This document shows, piece by piece, positions 14,064 through 22,237 of a stretch of 37,439 nt of DNA. Made by a program: the position numbers and the translations under genes. The stretch comes from Methanobacteriota archaeon (GTDB lineage: Archaea > Thermoplasmatota > Thermoplasmata > RBG-16-68-12 > JAJISG01): contig JAUVFR010000012.1 in assembly GCA_030594205.1 (NCBI GenBank), positions 1 to 37,439 on the forward strand. Direction: 5' to 3'. Each line of letters begins with the position of its first letter. Positions within the stretch are counted from its first letter, which is position 1. Below the pieces are notes generated by a model. The model was not told where the DNA came from. It saw nothing but the letters and a program-made list of their open reading frames with translations, and made no database searches.

Positions 14064-14785
14064 CCGCCGTTGACGTGCAAGGTCGCTCCAGTAATGTATC
14101 GGGCTTCCTCAGAGGCGAGATAGGAGACCATGGAGGCCACCTCCTCCGGAAGTCCGATGCGTCCGACGGGGATGTGGCGACTCCGAATTTCGCGGTCTTC
14201 CTTCGAGTAATTGCGGATGATGTCGGTCTCGATGGTGCCGGGAGCCACCGCATTCACCGTGATGCCCTCCCGGGCCACTTCGAGGGCCACGGCCTTCGTC
14301 AGGCCCAGTAGCCCCGCCTTGCTGGCGGCGTAGTCCGCTCCGTGGTCCGTCCCGCGCAGGCCAACCTGGCTCGAGACGTTGACAATCCGGCCCCACCCTT
14401 CCTGCCGCATCGCGGGGAGGACGGCCTGGATGGTGTGAAAGGCCCCGGAGAGGTTGACACTGAGGGTCCTCTCCCAGCGATCCGGCTCCATCTGGTCTAC
14501 CGTCACGCGTTGGTATATGCCGGCGTTGTTCACGAGAACGGAGACGGGACCCAACACCTCGGCGGCCTCGGCGACCATTCGGCGGACCTCGTCTCGGGAT
14601 GCCACGTCTGCGCGGATGGCGAGGCCTCGTCGGCCGGCCTGTTCGATGCGATCCACGACGTCCCGTGCCGCGTCTCCCTGGCGAAGATAGTTCACGACCA
14701 CGTCGTAGCCGTCTTCCGCCAGACGAATGGCAGTGGCCTGCCCGATCCCTCTCGAGGCCCCCGTGACCAGACTGACTCGCTTCAT
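14048..14785 (-). CDS. Short-chain dehydrogenase/reductase (FabG-like)
   Basis: The 245-aa Rossmann enzyme has the cofactor motif TGASRGIG (residues 8-15), NNAG (about 88-91), the catalytic Ser in NVSSQVG and YAASK (Tyr and Lys), and the closing TGATLHVNGGY. It is closest in pattern to 3-oxoacyl-ACP-reductase-like SDRs, but SDR substrates cannot be told from motifs and archaea lack the usual ACP system. The stop overlaps the convergent DUF72-SWIM gene. It may be co-transcribed from the side of the phosphoribosyltransferase gene 43 nt upstream. Confidence 0.88.
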   Translation of the reverse strand: MKRVSLVTGASRGIGQATAIRLAEDGYDVVVNYLRQGDAARDVVDRIEQAGRRGLAIRADVASRDEVRRMVAEAAEVLGPVSVLVNNAGIYQRVTVDQMEPDRWERTLSVNLSGAFHTIQAVLPAMRQEGWGRIVNVSSQVGLRGTDHGADYAASKAGLLGLTKAVALEVAREGITVNAVAPGTIETDIIRNYSKEDREIRSRHIPVGRIGLPEEVASMVSYLASEEARYITGATLHVNGGYLIV

Positions 14786-14828
14786 CGGCGCTCCGTTCCC
14801 ATCGAGGAGTCGAGGTTAAGGGTTGGCC

Positions 14829-15467
14829 CTACGCCTGGGGGGTCAGCTCCACGAGTTCGACCCCCTCCTCGCACATGGGACAGGTTTTGGGCCGATGCTT
14901 GCCCCCCTTCTCGTGGATGAGGCAGTAGGACGGGCTACCGTCGAAATCGTCCCGTTGTTCCCGACGGTCCACGATGGTCGCGACGGCGACCACGCTGGAA
15001 CCCTTCGACCGGATGTAGTCGGCCACCGAGGCGAGGGTCTCCCCTGTGAGGACGGCATCGTCCACAAGGATCACCTGGTCGTCCTCGTCGATCTCGATGA
15101 AAGGACGAAAACCCCAACCATTCTCTATGCGGTTCGCCCACAAAATCCGGTCGGCGTCCAGGTGTTCGCCCATCCAAAAGGCGACGGGAATGCCCGCGTC
15201 CATCGGGGCAATCACCGTGAACCGCTTGTCCTTCTTGAGTCGGTAGAGGATGCCCGACCGCCGCAGGACTCGACCGAGGGAGACGCAGAGGATCCTGGCA
15301 TCGCGGGAGTTCTGTAGGGCCAGGGGAACCTGGAAAAACCGCTCGTAATGCAACTTGGTCCGGGGAAGCCGAAAGTGGCCCTCCTTCAGGGCGCCCGTGG
15401 ATCGAAGGATGTGCCAGGCCCGCTCGACCTCTGCTTCTGTCGCGTAGTACGGTTCTACCTTTCCCAC
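14829..15467 (-). CDS. Phosphoribosyltransferase, orotate PRTase-like
   Basis: The 212-aa product has a type I phosphoribosyltransferase core with the PRPP loop VILVDDAVLTGET (residues 132-144) and an OPRT-like start (HFRLPRTKLHYERFF in place of the usual F-LxSG). About 25 residues after the core add HEKGGKHRPKTCPMC, a possible half zinc site. It could be a PyrE paralogue or a purine-type salvage enzyme. The start is GTG at 15467, with a TATA-like GGTTAAGAAG 34-43 nt upstream. Confidence 0.72.
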   Translation of the reverse strand: MGKVEPYYATEAEVERAWHILRSTGALKEGHFRLPRTKLHYERFFQVPLALQNSRDARILCVSLGRVLRRSGILYRLKKDKRFTVIAPMDAGIPVAFWMGEHLDADRILWANRIENGWGFRPFIEIDEDDQVILVDDAVLTGETLASVADYIRSKGSSVVAVATIVDRREQRDDFDGSPSYCLIHEKGGKHRPKTCPMCEEGVELVELTPQA

Positions 15468-15500
15468 CCCGGCCCCAGCCTCGGCGCGCCATAGGCTTCT

Positions 15501-15510
15501 CTTCTTAACC
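15501..15510 (-). promoter_or_regulatory. TATA-like box for the phosphoribosyltransferase gene
   Basis: The minus strand reads GGTTAAGAAG 34-43 nt before GTG 15467. Confidence 0.4.
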
Positions 15511-15553
15511 TTTTTTCCGGTCTCCGGACCCGGTCCTCCGTCGACTCATCGTT

Positions 15554-15562
15554 ATTATATAC
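15554..15562 (+). promoter_or_regulatory. TATA-like box for the AAA ATPase gene
   Basis: ATTATATAC lies about 47-55 nt before GTG 15609. Transcription would start near 15582, inside the longer frame that begins at GTG 15576, so the downstream GTG is preferred. Confidence 0.5.
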
Positions 15563-15608
15563 GCGCGCTCGGATAGTGAAAAGGGACCGTCGAGGGGGGG
15601 ACTCAGGC

Positions 15609-16664
15609 GTGTCGATCGTGGGTGAGGAGGAAGAAGACCGCGAACTCTTGGTAAAGTGTCCGACCTGCGGACGCGTTTCGGAGGGCTGCGAACATATCAG
15701 CGGAGAGGATCTAGCCGCCCTCCGGCGCCTCATCCGGGCAGGGGTGAGCGTCTACGAGAACGAGGAGGCGGCGGAGGAGGAGGAGCTCTTCGAGCCGTCC
15801 GAGGACGAGTCTAAGGGATCCGAACTCTACCAGATCCTGCAGCCACGCTTTACCTTGGATGACGTGGTTCTCACAGAGCGCACCCGCGAGGCCATCGAGG
15901 ATGCATTGGTGGAGCTCCGTCATAAGTGGTTGATGTTCGAGGCGTGGGGCCTCTCGGACGTGATCCGGAAGGGGAAGGGGCTCTCCCTGCTTTTTGCAGG
16001 GCCTCCCGGCACTGGGAAGACCATGACGGCGGAGGCACTGGCCCATGCCATGGGGAAGCCCCTGATGGTCGTGAACTACGCGCATCTCGAGAATATGTGG
16101 GTGGGGGAGACGGAGAAGAACATCGAGCGGGTCTTCCACAACGCTTGGAGCGAGGACGCCGTCCTCTTCTTCGACGAAGCGGATGCGGTCTTCCATCGGC
16201 GAGGTCAGACGGCGGCACCGTGGGCCAACCGGGACGTTAACGTCCTCCTCACCCGGTTGGAGGACTTCCCTGGCATGGTCATCCTGGCCACGAACCTGAC
16301 CAAGGCCCTGGACCGGGCCCTGGACCGCCGCATCGACATCCCGGTGGAGTTTGAGATGCCAGACGCGGCGATGCGGGGGGAAATCTACCGAAAGCTCATG
16401 CCGCGGCTAGCCCCCTTGAGCGGCGACGTAGACTTTAGGGAGTTGGCCCGCAAGCATCGTCTCTCCGGCGGCCACATCCTGAATGTCATTCGCCAGGCGA
16501 TGCGCTACGCCGCCCGCCGAGACGGGATTCGCCGGATCGTCACCATGGAGGATCTGCGGGCCGCCGCGAAGCGGGAGGTCGACAAGGCCCAGGTCCTGAA
16601 CCGTAACCACCTCGAGGAGGAGGGGGAGGGCGGCCCGGGCCGGCGTGTTGCGTATCACGGCTAG
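15609..16664 (+). CDS. AAA ATPase with N-terminal zinc knuckle
   Basis: The 351-aa product opens with an acidic stretch and a small Cys/His module (CPTCG..EGCEH, about residues 17-29), an acidic linker, and one AAA domain: Walker A GPPGTGKT (about 131-138), Walker B LFFDEADAV, sensor 1 ILATN, and arginine finger region DRALDRRID. It acts as a ring-forming protein or nucleic-acid remodeller in the cytosol; a partner is not evident. The zinc knuckle could recruit a client. The FEN-1 gene starts 52 nt later on the same strand, so a DNA-linked role is possible. Confidence 0.85.
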   Translation: MSIVGEEEEDRELLVKCPTCGRVSEGCEHISGEDLAALRRLIRAGVSVYENEEAAEEEELFEPSEDESKGSELYQILQPRFTLDDVVLTERTREAIEDALVELRHKWLMFEAWGLSDVIRKGKGLSLLFAGPPGTGKTMTAEALAHAMGKPLMVVNYAHLENMWVGETEKNIERVFHNAWSEDAVLFFDEADAVFHRRGQTAAPWANRDVNVLLTRLEDFPGMVILATNLTKALDRALDRRIDIPVEFEMPDAAMRGEIYRKLMPRLAPLSGDVDFRELARKHRLSGGHILNVIRQAMRYAARRDGIRRIVTMEDLRAAAKREVDKAQVLNRNHLEEEGEGGPGRRVAYHG

Positions 16665-16716
16665 CGGTCAGGGGTGAGAACGACTAAGAGGCGCCGCCGC
16701 GCTCCTTCCATCCCCC

Positions 16717-17738
16717 ATGGGCGTCAACCTTACTCCGATTCTCCAGCCGACCATCCTCCGCTTGGACGAGTTGCGAGGGCGCAGTTTCGCGGTCGATGGG
16801 AACAACGTCCTGTATCAGTTCCTCGCCTTAATCCGACGGCCGGATGGGAGCCACTTGACGGATCGGGACGGGAAGGTCACCTCCCACCTCGTGGGTCTCC
16901 TCTACCGCACCACCCGGCTCATCTCGGACTACGCCATGGAGTTGGCCTTCGTGTTCGATGGGCAGCCCTCAGAACGGAAAGGAGCCGAGCTACGCAGCCG
17001 GCGCCGCGTACGCGAGAAGGCCGAGGAGGAGTACGCAAAGGCAGTGGCGCGCGAGGACTATGCCACGGCCTGGTCGAAGGCCGTCACGTCCACACTGCTG
17101 ACCCAAGAGATGGTCCACGATGCGCAGCGACTCCTCACGCTGTTAGGCATTCCCTGGATTCAGGCCCCGGGCGAGGGCGAGGCCCAGGCGGCATTCATGT
17201 GCGCGCGAAGTGATGTGTGGGCCGCCTCCACGCGGGACTATGACGCGCTTCTCTACGGGACCCCGCGCCTGCTCCGTTATCTGACCATCGCGGGGCGCGA
17301 GTTTCTCCCCAGCCAACGGACCTCTCGTCCGTTGGAGCCGGAACTGTTCGTGACCGATGCACAGCTCGCGTTCCTGGGGATATCCCAGGACCAGCTCATC
17401 GATCTCGCCATTCTGGTGGGGACGGACTACGATTCTGGGGTCCATGGCATCGGACCCAAGAAGGCTTTGGCCCTCGTCCGAGAATATCAGCGAATCGAGG
17501 ATCTACCGAAGGTCATTCGAGAACAGCTCCCCCCGGACTACGATGCGATTCGCGACCTCTTCCGCCACCCCCCCCTCCTGGAAGAGTACGAACTGGGACA
17601 AGGACCGGTGGACCCCGAGGGGGTCGTGTGTCCTTCCTATGCGGAGAGAAGGACTTCTCCCGGGAACGAGTCGCGCAGGTCTTGGAACGGCTGGAACGGC
17701 GCGTCACCCAGCCCTCCCTCGAATCCTTTGAGGCCTGA
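16717..17738 (+). CDS. fen1: Flap endonuclease FEN-1, with an apparent 2-nt frameshift
   Basis: FEN-1 cuts 5' flaps in Okazaki-fragment maturation and repair with PCNA. The N- and I-domain residues are present: FAVDGNN, FVFDGQP, GEGEAQAA, STRDYDALLYG and LVGTDYD, plus the H3TH loop (GVHGIGPKKA). The frame read directly runs to 17835 but after residue 304 it becomes Pro/Arg-rich nonsense. The proper continuation FLCGEKDFSRERV...RLERR and a PIP-box-like QPSLESF ending in TGA at 17736-17738 lies two bases over. Dropping one TG from the TGTG at 17627-17630 joins them into 339 codons, the normal length. The window as given therefore predicts a FEN-1 lacking its last helix and PCNA motif; sequencing error is the simplest explanation. 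Confidence 0.88.
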
Positions 17739-18089
17739 ACCAGGCCCCACGAGAGGCGAATGGGCAGAGCGAGTGGCCACCCTGCTTGAGTCCGTGGTTG
17801 GGAAGTGGGCCCCCCCTGGTCGAGGCCCTGCCTGAGGTGACGCCCGCCGACAGGGAGGCCGTAGTAACGTTCCGGGGCACCGCGGAACCATGGGATTTGG
17901 TCATTGACGACCGAATGACCAATTGCCATCTCCTCGACCCGGAGATGGTGGAGACCCCCCGCGTTCCGGACCCAGTCTCATGGACCCCCGCCTGCAGTCA
18001 AGCTGCCGATGCGGGCCCGTCGTCGTGAGGCACAGGCCTGAAGGCAACCGGGAAACTTAAGGGCCTTCTGCGCCTGTGATCGGGACGAT
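17739..18089. other. Interval downstream of FEN-1 with a possible broken small ORF
   Basis: No complete gene is supported. One frame (plus strand, ending in TGA near 18028) reads ALPEVTPADREAV...RGTAEPWDLVIDDRM, which looks coding. It can be joined to an upstream coding-like segment (GEWAERVATLLESVVGKWAP) by dropping one C from the seven-C run near 17810-17816, but no good start is visible. A TATA-like AAACTTAAGG at 18053-18062 serves the next gene. Confidence 0.35.
18053..18062 (+). promoter_or_regulatory. TATA-like box for the 18090 gene
   Basis: AAACTTAAGG lies 28-37 nt before ATG 18090, typical of a leaderless archaeal message. Confidence 0.5.
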
Positions 18090-19019
18090 ATGATCGATTT
18101 CTCGACCTTCCGGAGCGAACATCCCGAGTTCTGCCCGGAGGACCGACTCCGCGTGCCCGGCCTCGGCCCTGGGACAAGGACCAACCCGATCGAAGTCGCC
18201 GGATGGGAGGGGGCCTACAAGGAGTTGCAGGCGGTGGATCTTTGGAGGGATCCTCCCCCGGTCCGGAAGCTGATGCAAGAGTTCGGCGCCGAGGCCTTCG
18301 GGCACTACCTTTCGTTCCGCCTCGATTCGGACCACTGGGGGCTCCATTTGCAGGGGACGCCCACCGTCGGCTTCGCGAAGGAGGTGCTGCGGGTCCTGAG
18401 CCTGGGTTTCCTCGAGTTGGAGGAGCGGGTCCCAGTGGAAAGGGCCCGGGAGGTCGCCTTCGATATGGCCTACGAGATCGTCGTAAGCCACCTCTCTCTC
18501 CACGCGAGTCTGGACGCCTTCGCCGCTCGGTACGAAGTGGAGGATGGGGACGCGTACTACGCCCCCTACCAGGAAGGCCCCTACCTGGAATCCCTCAGGG
18601 AAATGACGGGGCCCGACGGCTACAATTGGGAGGAGGTCCTCGCCAACTTGGTTTCCTTGAACGCGTTCCTCAACGCGAGCCGGACGGTGGAGTTTGGGGC
18701 TCGCGTGGATTCCTACTTCAGAGATGAGGAGAAGTTCCGATGGAATGGCTACCTCATGTCCGGATTGCTCACCAGTGAGATGACCTACATCATGCGCCCC
18801 ATTCCTGCGAGTCACAGGAACTTCACCGAGTTTCTCCGGCGGCGTGGGGAGGTGGGACCCTACGCCCATATGGCGATCCAGTACGACCTCAACACGGATG
18901 CGTTCAACGCCCGTCTCCGTCGTCTGGCGAGTGTCCTTCTCGCGGGGAAGGAGGTGGAAGAGGCCGAAAAGGCGCTGCTCACCCCTGTGAATCCTCCGGT
19001 CTACCTCAGCGTCGGATGA
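18090..19019 (+). CDS. Uncharacterised 309-aa soluble protein
   Basis: The product is acidic and rich in aromatic residues and Leu/Glu/Arg, with no signal peptide or membrane helix. Notable segments are HYLSFRLDSDHWGLHLQG, a helix with IVVSHLSLHASLDAFAARYE (spaced histidines), and YNWEEVLANLVSLNAFLNAS. Histidine spacing could suit a metal site, but no known motif is met and no family is recognised. The ATG has a TATA-like box 28-37 nt upstream. It is convergent with the Ras-like GTPase gene; the two 3' ends overlap by 14 nt. Confidence 0.7.
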   Translation: MIDFSTFRSEHPEFCPEDRLRVPGLGPGTRTNPIEVAGWEGAYKELQAVDLWRDPPPVRKLMQEFGAEAFGHYLSFRLDSDHWGLHLQGTPTVGFAKEVLRVLSLGFLELEERVPVERAREVAFDMAYEIVVSHLSLHASLDAFAARYEVEDGDAYYAPYQEGPYLESLREMTGPDGYNWEEVLANLVSLNAFLNASRTVEFGARVDSYFRDEEKFRWNGYLMSGLLTSEMTYIMRPIPASHRNFTEFLRRRGEVGPYAHMAIQYDLNTDAFNARLRRLASVLLAGKEVEEAEKALLTPVNPPVYLSVG

Positions 19020-19677
19020 GAGGAGCCTGTTGCGCTGAAGGATACGCCTTCTGTCCTGGGTCCCAGGGCGGGACTCGACCCTCCGGCCAAGGGGTCTCCC
19101 GGTAGGCCCCTGGCCATCGGCGAAGCAAGACTTCCCCAATGAGGCCCGTAAACGCACCGTCCACGTTCTGGCCTGTGGCTGCGCTCACCATGGCCCACGG
19201 TGCATTGAGGCTTCGAGCCAGTCGTGGCATGCCCTGCAGCGGCTGTTTCCCTCGCAGCCGATCGGCTTTGTTCACCAGAATGCGCGTGTCGGCCTTCGCG
19301 ATCGCGTGTCGGGCAACTTTGATCCAGAAGGGGACGTTCCGGAGCGTCTCGGGGCGCGTCGCGTCGCAGGCTACGAGGACGCCGTCGGCACGATGAAAGT
19401 AGACGTCGTGGAGCACGGAGAAGAGAGTCGGATTGCCCGGCGCGTCCCAGAGTTCGAGATCCACGAGCATGCCTTGCCCGCCGTCGCCGAAGTCGGCTCG
19501 GAGCCTCTTTCGGTAGATGCGAGCCCGATAGGTTCGCTGGTACCTTCGATCATGCCTTCTAAAGATGTAGCGGGTCGCGAGGCATGTCTTCCCGACTGTT
19601 GCATCCCCGACCATACAGAGTTTGACGCCTACGCGAGGCGGGTTAGGGCCCTCAGGGGTCGGCGGGATGAATCTCAA
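19006..19677 (-). CDS. Ras/Rab-like small GTPase
   Basis: The 223-aa product has the small-GTPase order: G1 GDATVGKT (residues 24-31), a switch region with RTYRARIYRKR, G3 WDAPGN (DxxG-type), G4 NKAD and G5 VSAAT. This fits the archaeal Ras-superfamily GTPases related to eukaryotic Rab/Arf; the usual Gln after DxxG is replaced by Asn, which could slow hydrolysis. There is no C-terminal cysteine for lipidation, and a polar tail of about 40 residues follows. Start TTG at 19677 has a TATA-like CCTTTAAG 22-31 nt upstream. Partner proteins are not visible nearby. Confidence 0.82.
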   Translation of the reverse strand: MRFIPPTPEGPNPPRVGVKLCMVGDATVGKTCLATRYIFRRHDRRYQRTYRARIYRKRLRADFGDGGQGMLVDLELWDAPGNPTLFSVLHDVYFHRADGVLVACDATRPETLRNVPFWIKVARHAIAKADTRILVNKADRLRGKQPLQGMPRLARSLNAPWAMVSAATGQNVDGAFTGLIGEVLLRRWPGAYRETPWPEGRVPPWDPGQKAYPSAQQAPLIRR

Positions 19678-19698
19678 CCCGAAGCCGTCCGGACCGGG

Positions 19699-19708
19699 GC
19701 TTAAAGGA
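19699..19708 (-). promoter_or_regulatory. TATA-like box for the GTPase gene
   Basis: The minus strand reads TCCTTTAAGC here, 22-31 nt upstream of the TTG start, and supports the unusual start codon. Confidence 0.4.
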
Positions 19709-19819
19709 TTGTCGTTCTTGGTATCGAGAATGAGACGGGAGCTCGAGGGCGAGCGATGAGAGAGCCCCGCGAGGGTCAGGGACGCGGGCTCCCACCCCTG
19801 GCTGGCTCTGGGGAAACGC

Positions 19820-19829
19820 TTTTATAACC
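19820..19829 (+). promoter_or_regulatory. TATA-like box for the ABC transporter operon
   Basis: TTTTATAACC-type box (strong AT core CTTTTATAACC) lies about 105 nt before the ATG, leaving a leader of roughly 85 nt, unusually long for this window. Confidence 0.55.
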
Positions 19830-19863
19830 ACCTCTCATCTCTAGGCCAGCGGGGTAGAGGAGT

Positions 19864-19878
19864 CTCAGAATTACTGAG
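19864..19878 (+). promoter_or_regulatory. Inverted repeat in the transporter leader (operator candidate)
   Basis: CTCAG-AATTA-CTGAG is a perfect 5-bp inverted repeat about 35-50 nt downstream of the TATA-like box, near the expected transcription start. It suits a dimeric repressor site, such as a TrmB-type sugar regulator (inference), or a short RNA hairpin. Confidence 0.3.
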
Positions 19879-19933
19879 CATTCTTGCGAAAGCCTTGCAG
19901 GGGAAACGATTGCAGTTTAGAGGTGGATAAGAA

Positions 19934-21196
19934 ATGGAAGAAGCAGGACCAATGCCGGAGAAAACCGGCTGGACCGGAACCCAGGTAGGGGTACTGGTCA
20001 TCTTACTCGTCGTGACCAACGCGGTCACGGGGGCAGTTGTGTTCTTCGCGTTCCCACAAGCGGCGCCGGAGACAGTCTTGGTCGTCTACCACCCATGGTC
20101 GGGATCCGAGCGGGACCTGTTCCTGCCGGTATTGGAGGATTTCACAACCCGAACCGGGATTGAGGTCACAGACGTAACCTTCAGGCAAGAGGATCTTCAG
20201 ACCATCCTACCGGCCCAATTCGCCGCGGAGCGAACGCCCGCGGACGTCATCTTCATGGCGAGTGGGTTCATACGCGACTGGGGCATCGACGGGCACGCCG
20301 TGGATATGTCCGGGACGCTGAACGAGGCAGACTACCTCGCCGGTTCCCTGGACCCGATCAAGAGCGGGTCCGCCATTTATGGCGGTGCCTTCACAATGAA
20401 GGGCAAGCCCGGCTTCTGGTACAAGGATGACCTGTTCACCAGCAAGGGTTGGGACAAGGCCCCCGCGACCTACAACGAGTTCGTGGCTCTACTGGCGGAC
20501 ATCAGCACGGACATGATCCCGATCGTGAGCGGGGACCTCGTTGGCTGGCCCCTCTCGGACGTAACGGAGCACTTCATCGCGACCTACGGCGGCGCCCAGA
20601 TGCACAAGGACCTGGTCTCGGGTGCGGCGGCGTTCACGGACGCCGACGTGAAGGCAGTCTTCGCGGACTTCCTGGTCCCGCTCCTCGAGGCAGGGTACTT
20701 CGGTCCCCTCGTAGAGTGGACGGCAGGCGTGAAGAACCTCCAGGACGAGGACAACGCGCTCTACTTCATGGGAACCTGGCTGCCCACGATGTCCCAGATT
20801 ACGGACACGGGGACCACCGCCAACATGCGGGCGATGGCCCTACCCGGTGGTGCGGCGAACCAAGGCGTCGTCTTCGGGGTGGACTACATGTTCGTCCCGA
20901 CGTACACGACCAGGATGGCGGAGGCGCAGTCGCTCTTCGACTATCTCGTGAGTGTTGAGGGCCAGGAGAAGCAGATCGAGCAGGGCGGACACTTCGCGAC
21001 CCATGTCGACGCCGACCCGAGTATCGCGCCACCGACCTTCAGTGGTGACCTGGTCGCCGGCAAGGAGATCATCCCGGATCTGGACGACACCGTTGGCGGA
21101 TCCTTCCAGACGACGTTCTGGTCCCAGCTCCAGCTGCTCTGGGCCGACCCGTCACAGTTGGACGCCGTCCTGGCAGCCATCGAAGGCGCCCGGTAG
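19934..21196 (+). CDS. Carbohydrate ABC transporter substrate-binding protein
   Basis: The 420-aa product has an N-terminal hydrophobic anchor (about residues 17-40) with no lipobox, then a family 1 solute-binding fold: VLVVYHPWSGSERD, QFAAERTPADVIFMA, GKPGFWYKDDLF and late YMFVPTYTTRMAEA and FDYLVSVEGQEKQIEQGG. Proteins of this type bind sugars, oligosaccharides or glycerol-phosphate esters outside the membrane and deliver them to the permeases encoded just downstream. The membrane anchor keeps it at the cell surface. ATG 19934 has GAGGTGG 8 nt upstream. Confidence 0.92.
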   Translation: MEEAGPMPEKTGWTGTQVGVLVILLVVTNAVTGAVVFFAFPQAAPETVLVVYHPWSGSERDLFLPVLEDFTTRTGIEVTDVTFRQEDLQTILPAQFAAERTPADVIFMASGFIRDWGIDGHAVDMSGTLNEADYLAGSLDPIKSGSAIYGGAFTMKGKPGFWYKDDLFTSKGWDKAPATYNEFVALLADISTDMIPIVSGDLVGWPLSDVTEHFIATYGGAQMHKDLVSGAAAFTDADVKAVFADFLVPLLEAGYFGPLVEWTAGVKNLQDEDNALYFMGTWLPTMSQITDTGTTANMRAMALPGGAANQGVVFGVDYMFVPTYTTRMAEAQSLFDYLVSVEGQEKQIEQGGHFATHVDADPSIAPPTFSGDLVAGKEIIPDLDDTVGGSFQTTFWSQLQLLWADPSQLDAVLAAIEGAR

Positions 21197-21265
21197 TGGA
21201 GTGGTGAGTCCCGCATTCGGGACCTACCCCTCCCCCTTTCCCTTTGTTGCTAGCGCTAGCCAGCG

Positions 21266-22237
21266 GTGAGCAGATTGCCGTCCACGTCTAGGTGGACACG
21301 AGCTCGCGAAAGCCTCAGCAGGGAGCACCTTCGAAGTGTCTTCACCTGGCCGCGGTTCAAGAGGGGCATCGGACGGATGTCCTTCTTCTTCCCGGCCCTG
21401 GTTCTTATCGGAGTCTTCATCGCGTTCCCGATCTACACGACCCTGATTCTCAGCTTCTTCCCAGAGGGGGGGGTAGGCGACCCGACCCTGGACAACTACG
21501 CCACGGTCCTCACGCATCGGGACACTCTGAACCTGGCGAACTTCCCCGAGCCGCCGTACGGTACCCTGATCAACAACGCGATCTGGATCGCCATCCACCT
21601 TCCACTAACGTTGTTCACGGGGCTGGCATTGGCCATCATTCTGCGCGGGGTGAGAGGAGCTTCTTTCGTCAAATCCATAGTGTTCATCGGGATGGTGACC
21701 CCGATGATTGTCGGCGGTTTCATCCTCCGCTTCCTCTATGAACAAGATGTCGGCCTCGTCCCGTCCTTCTTCGAATATATCGGCGTCGAGGGACTGGCGA
21801 CGAATTGGCTCGCTCGGCCCACGACGCTGCTCTATGGCCTCATCTTCGGCTCCGTCTGGATGTGGATGGGGTTCAGCCTGATCATCTACTCCGCAGGGCT
21901 CACCACGATTCCACGAGAGTACTTCGAGGCCGCGAAGATTGACGGAGCTTCCTCCTGGCGGACCTTTTCTCGAATCACCTTCCCTCTGCTCAAGCCGATG
22001 ACACTGGTCATCGTCACGATGACGATTCTCTGGGAGCTGAAGATCTTCGACATCGTCATTGCCGCTACCAACGCGAGCGGCGGGCCAGGACAGGCTGCGG
22101 ATGTCTTGGCGCTTCAGATGTTTCGCTATTTCTTCCGGGATGGCGACCTCCACCGCGCATCGGTGGTGGCGACCATCTTGACGGGGCTCACCTTGGTAGC
22201 CCTCGTCTTGCTCGTGCGAAGGCTGGTGAGTCGGTGA
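21266..22237 (+). CDS. Sugar ABC transporter permease (MalF/UgpA type)
   Basis: The 323-aa membrane protein has six hydrophobic helices and the EAA coupling loop EYFEAAKIDGASSWRTF (near residue 215), which docks on the ATPase. It is the first of a heteromeric pair. The start is a GTG at 21266, 70 nt after the binding-protein gene; ATG 21377 (MSFFFPAL) just before the first helix is a possible alternative. It overlaps the next permease by 4 nt. Confidence 0.92.
   Translation: MSRLPSTSRWTRARESLSREHLRSVFTWPRFKRGIGRMSFFFPALVLIGVFIAFPIYTTLILSFFPEGGVGDPTLDNYATVLTHRDTLNLANFPEPPYGTLINNAIWIAIHLPLTLFTGLALAIILRGVRGASFVKSIVFIGMVTPMIVGGFILRFLYEQDVGLVPSFFEYIGVEGLATNWLARPTTLLYGLIFGSVWMWMGFSLIIYSAGLTTIPREYFEAAKIDGASSWRTFSRITFPLLKPMTLVIVTMTILWELKIFDIVIAATNASGGPGQAADVLALQMFRYFFRDGDLHRASVVATILTGLTLVALVLLVRRLVSR

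Noticed and set aside
15576-15608. Longer start (GTG 15576) for the AAA ATPase
   Set aside because: It lies only about 14-22 nt after the TATA-like box, upstream of the expected transcription start.
18057-19157. 366-codon minus-strand frame
   Set aside because: Antisense to the 309-aa gene, which has a TATA-like box at the right distance and better composition.
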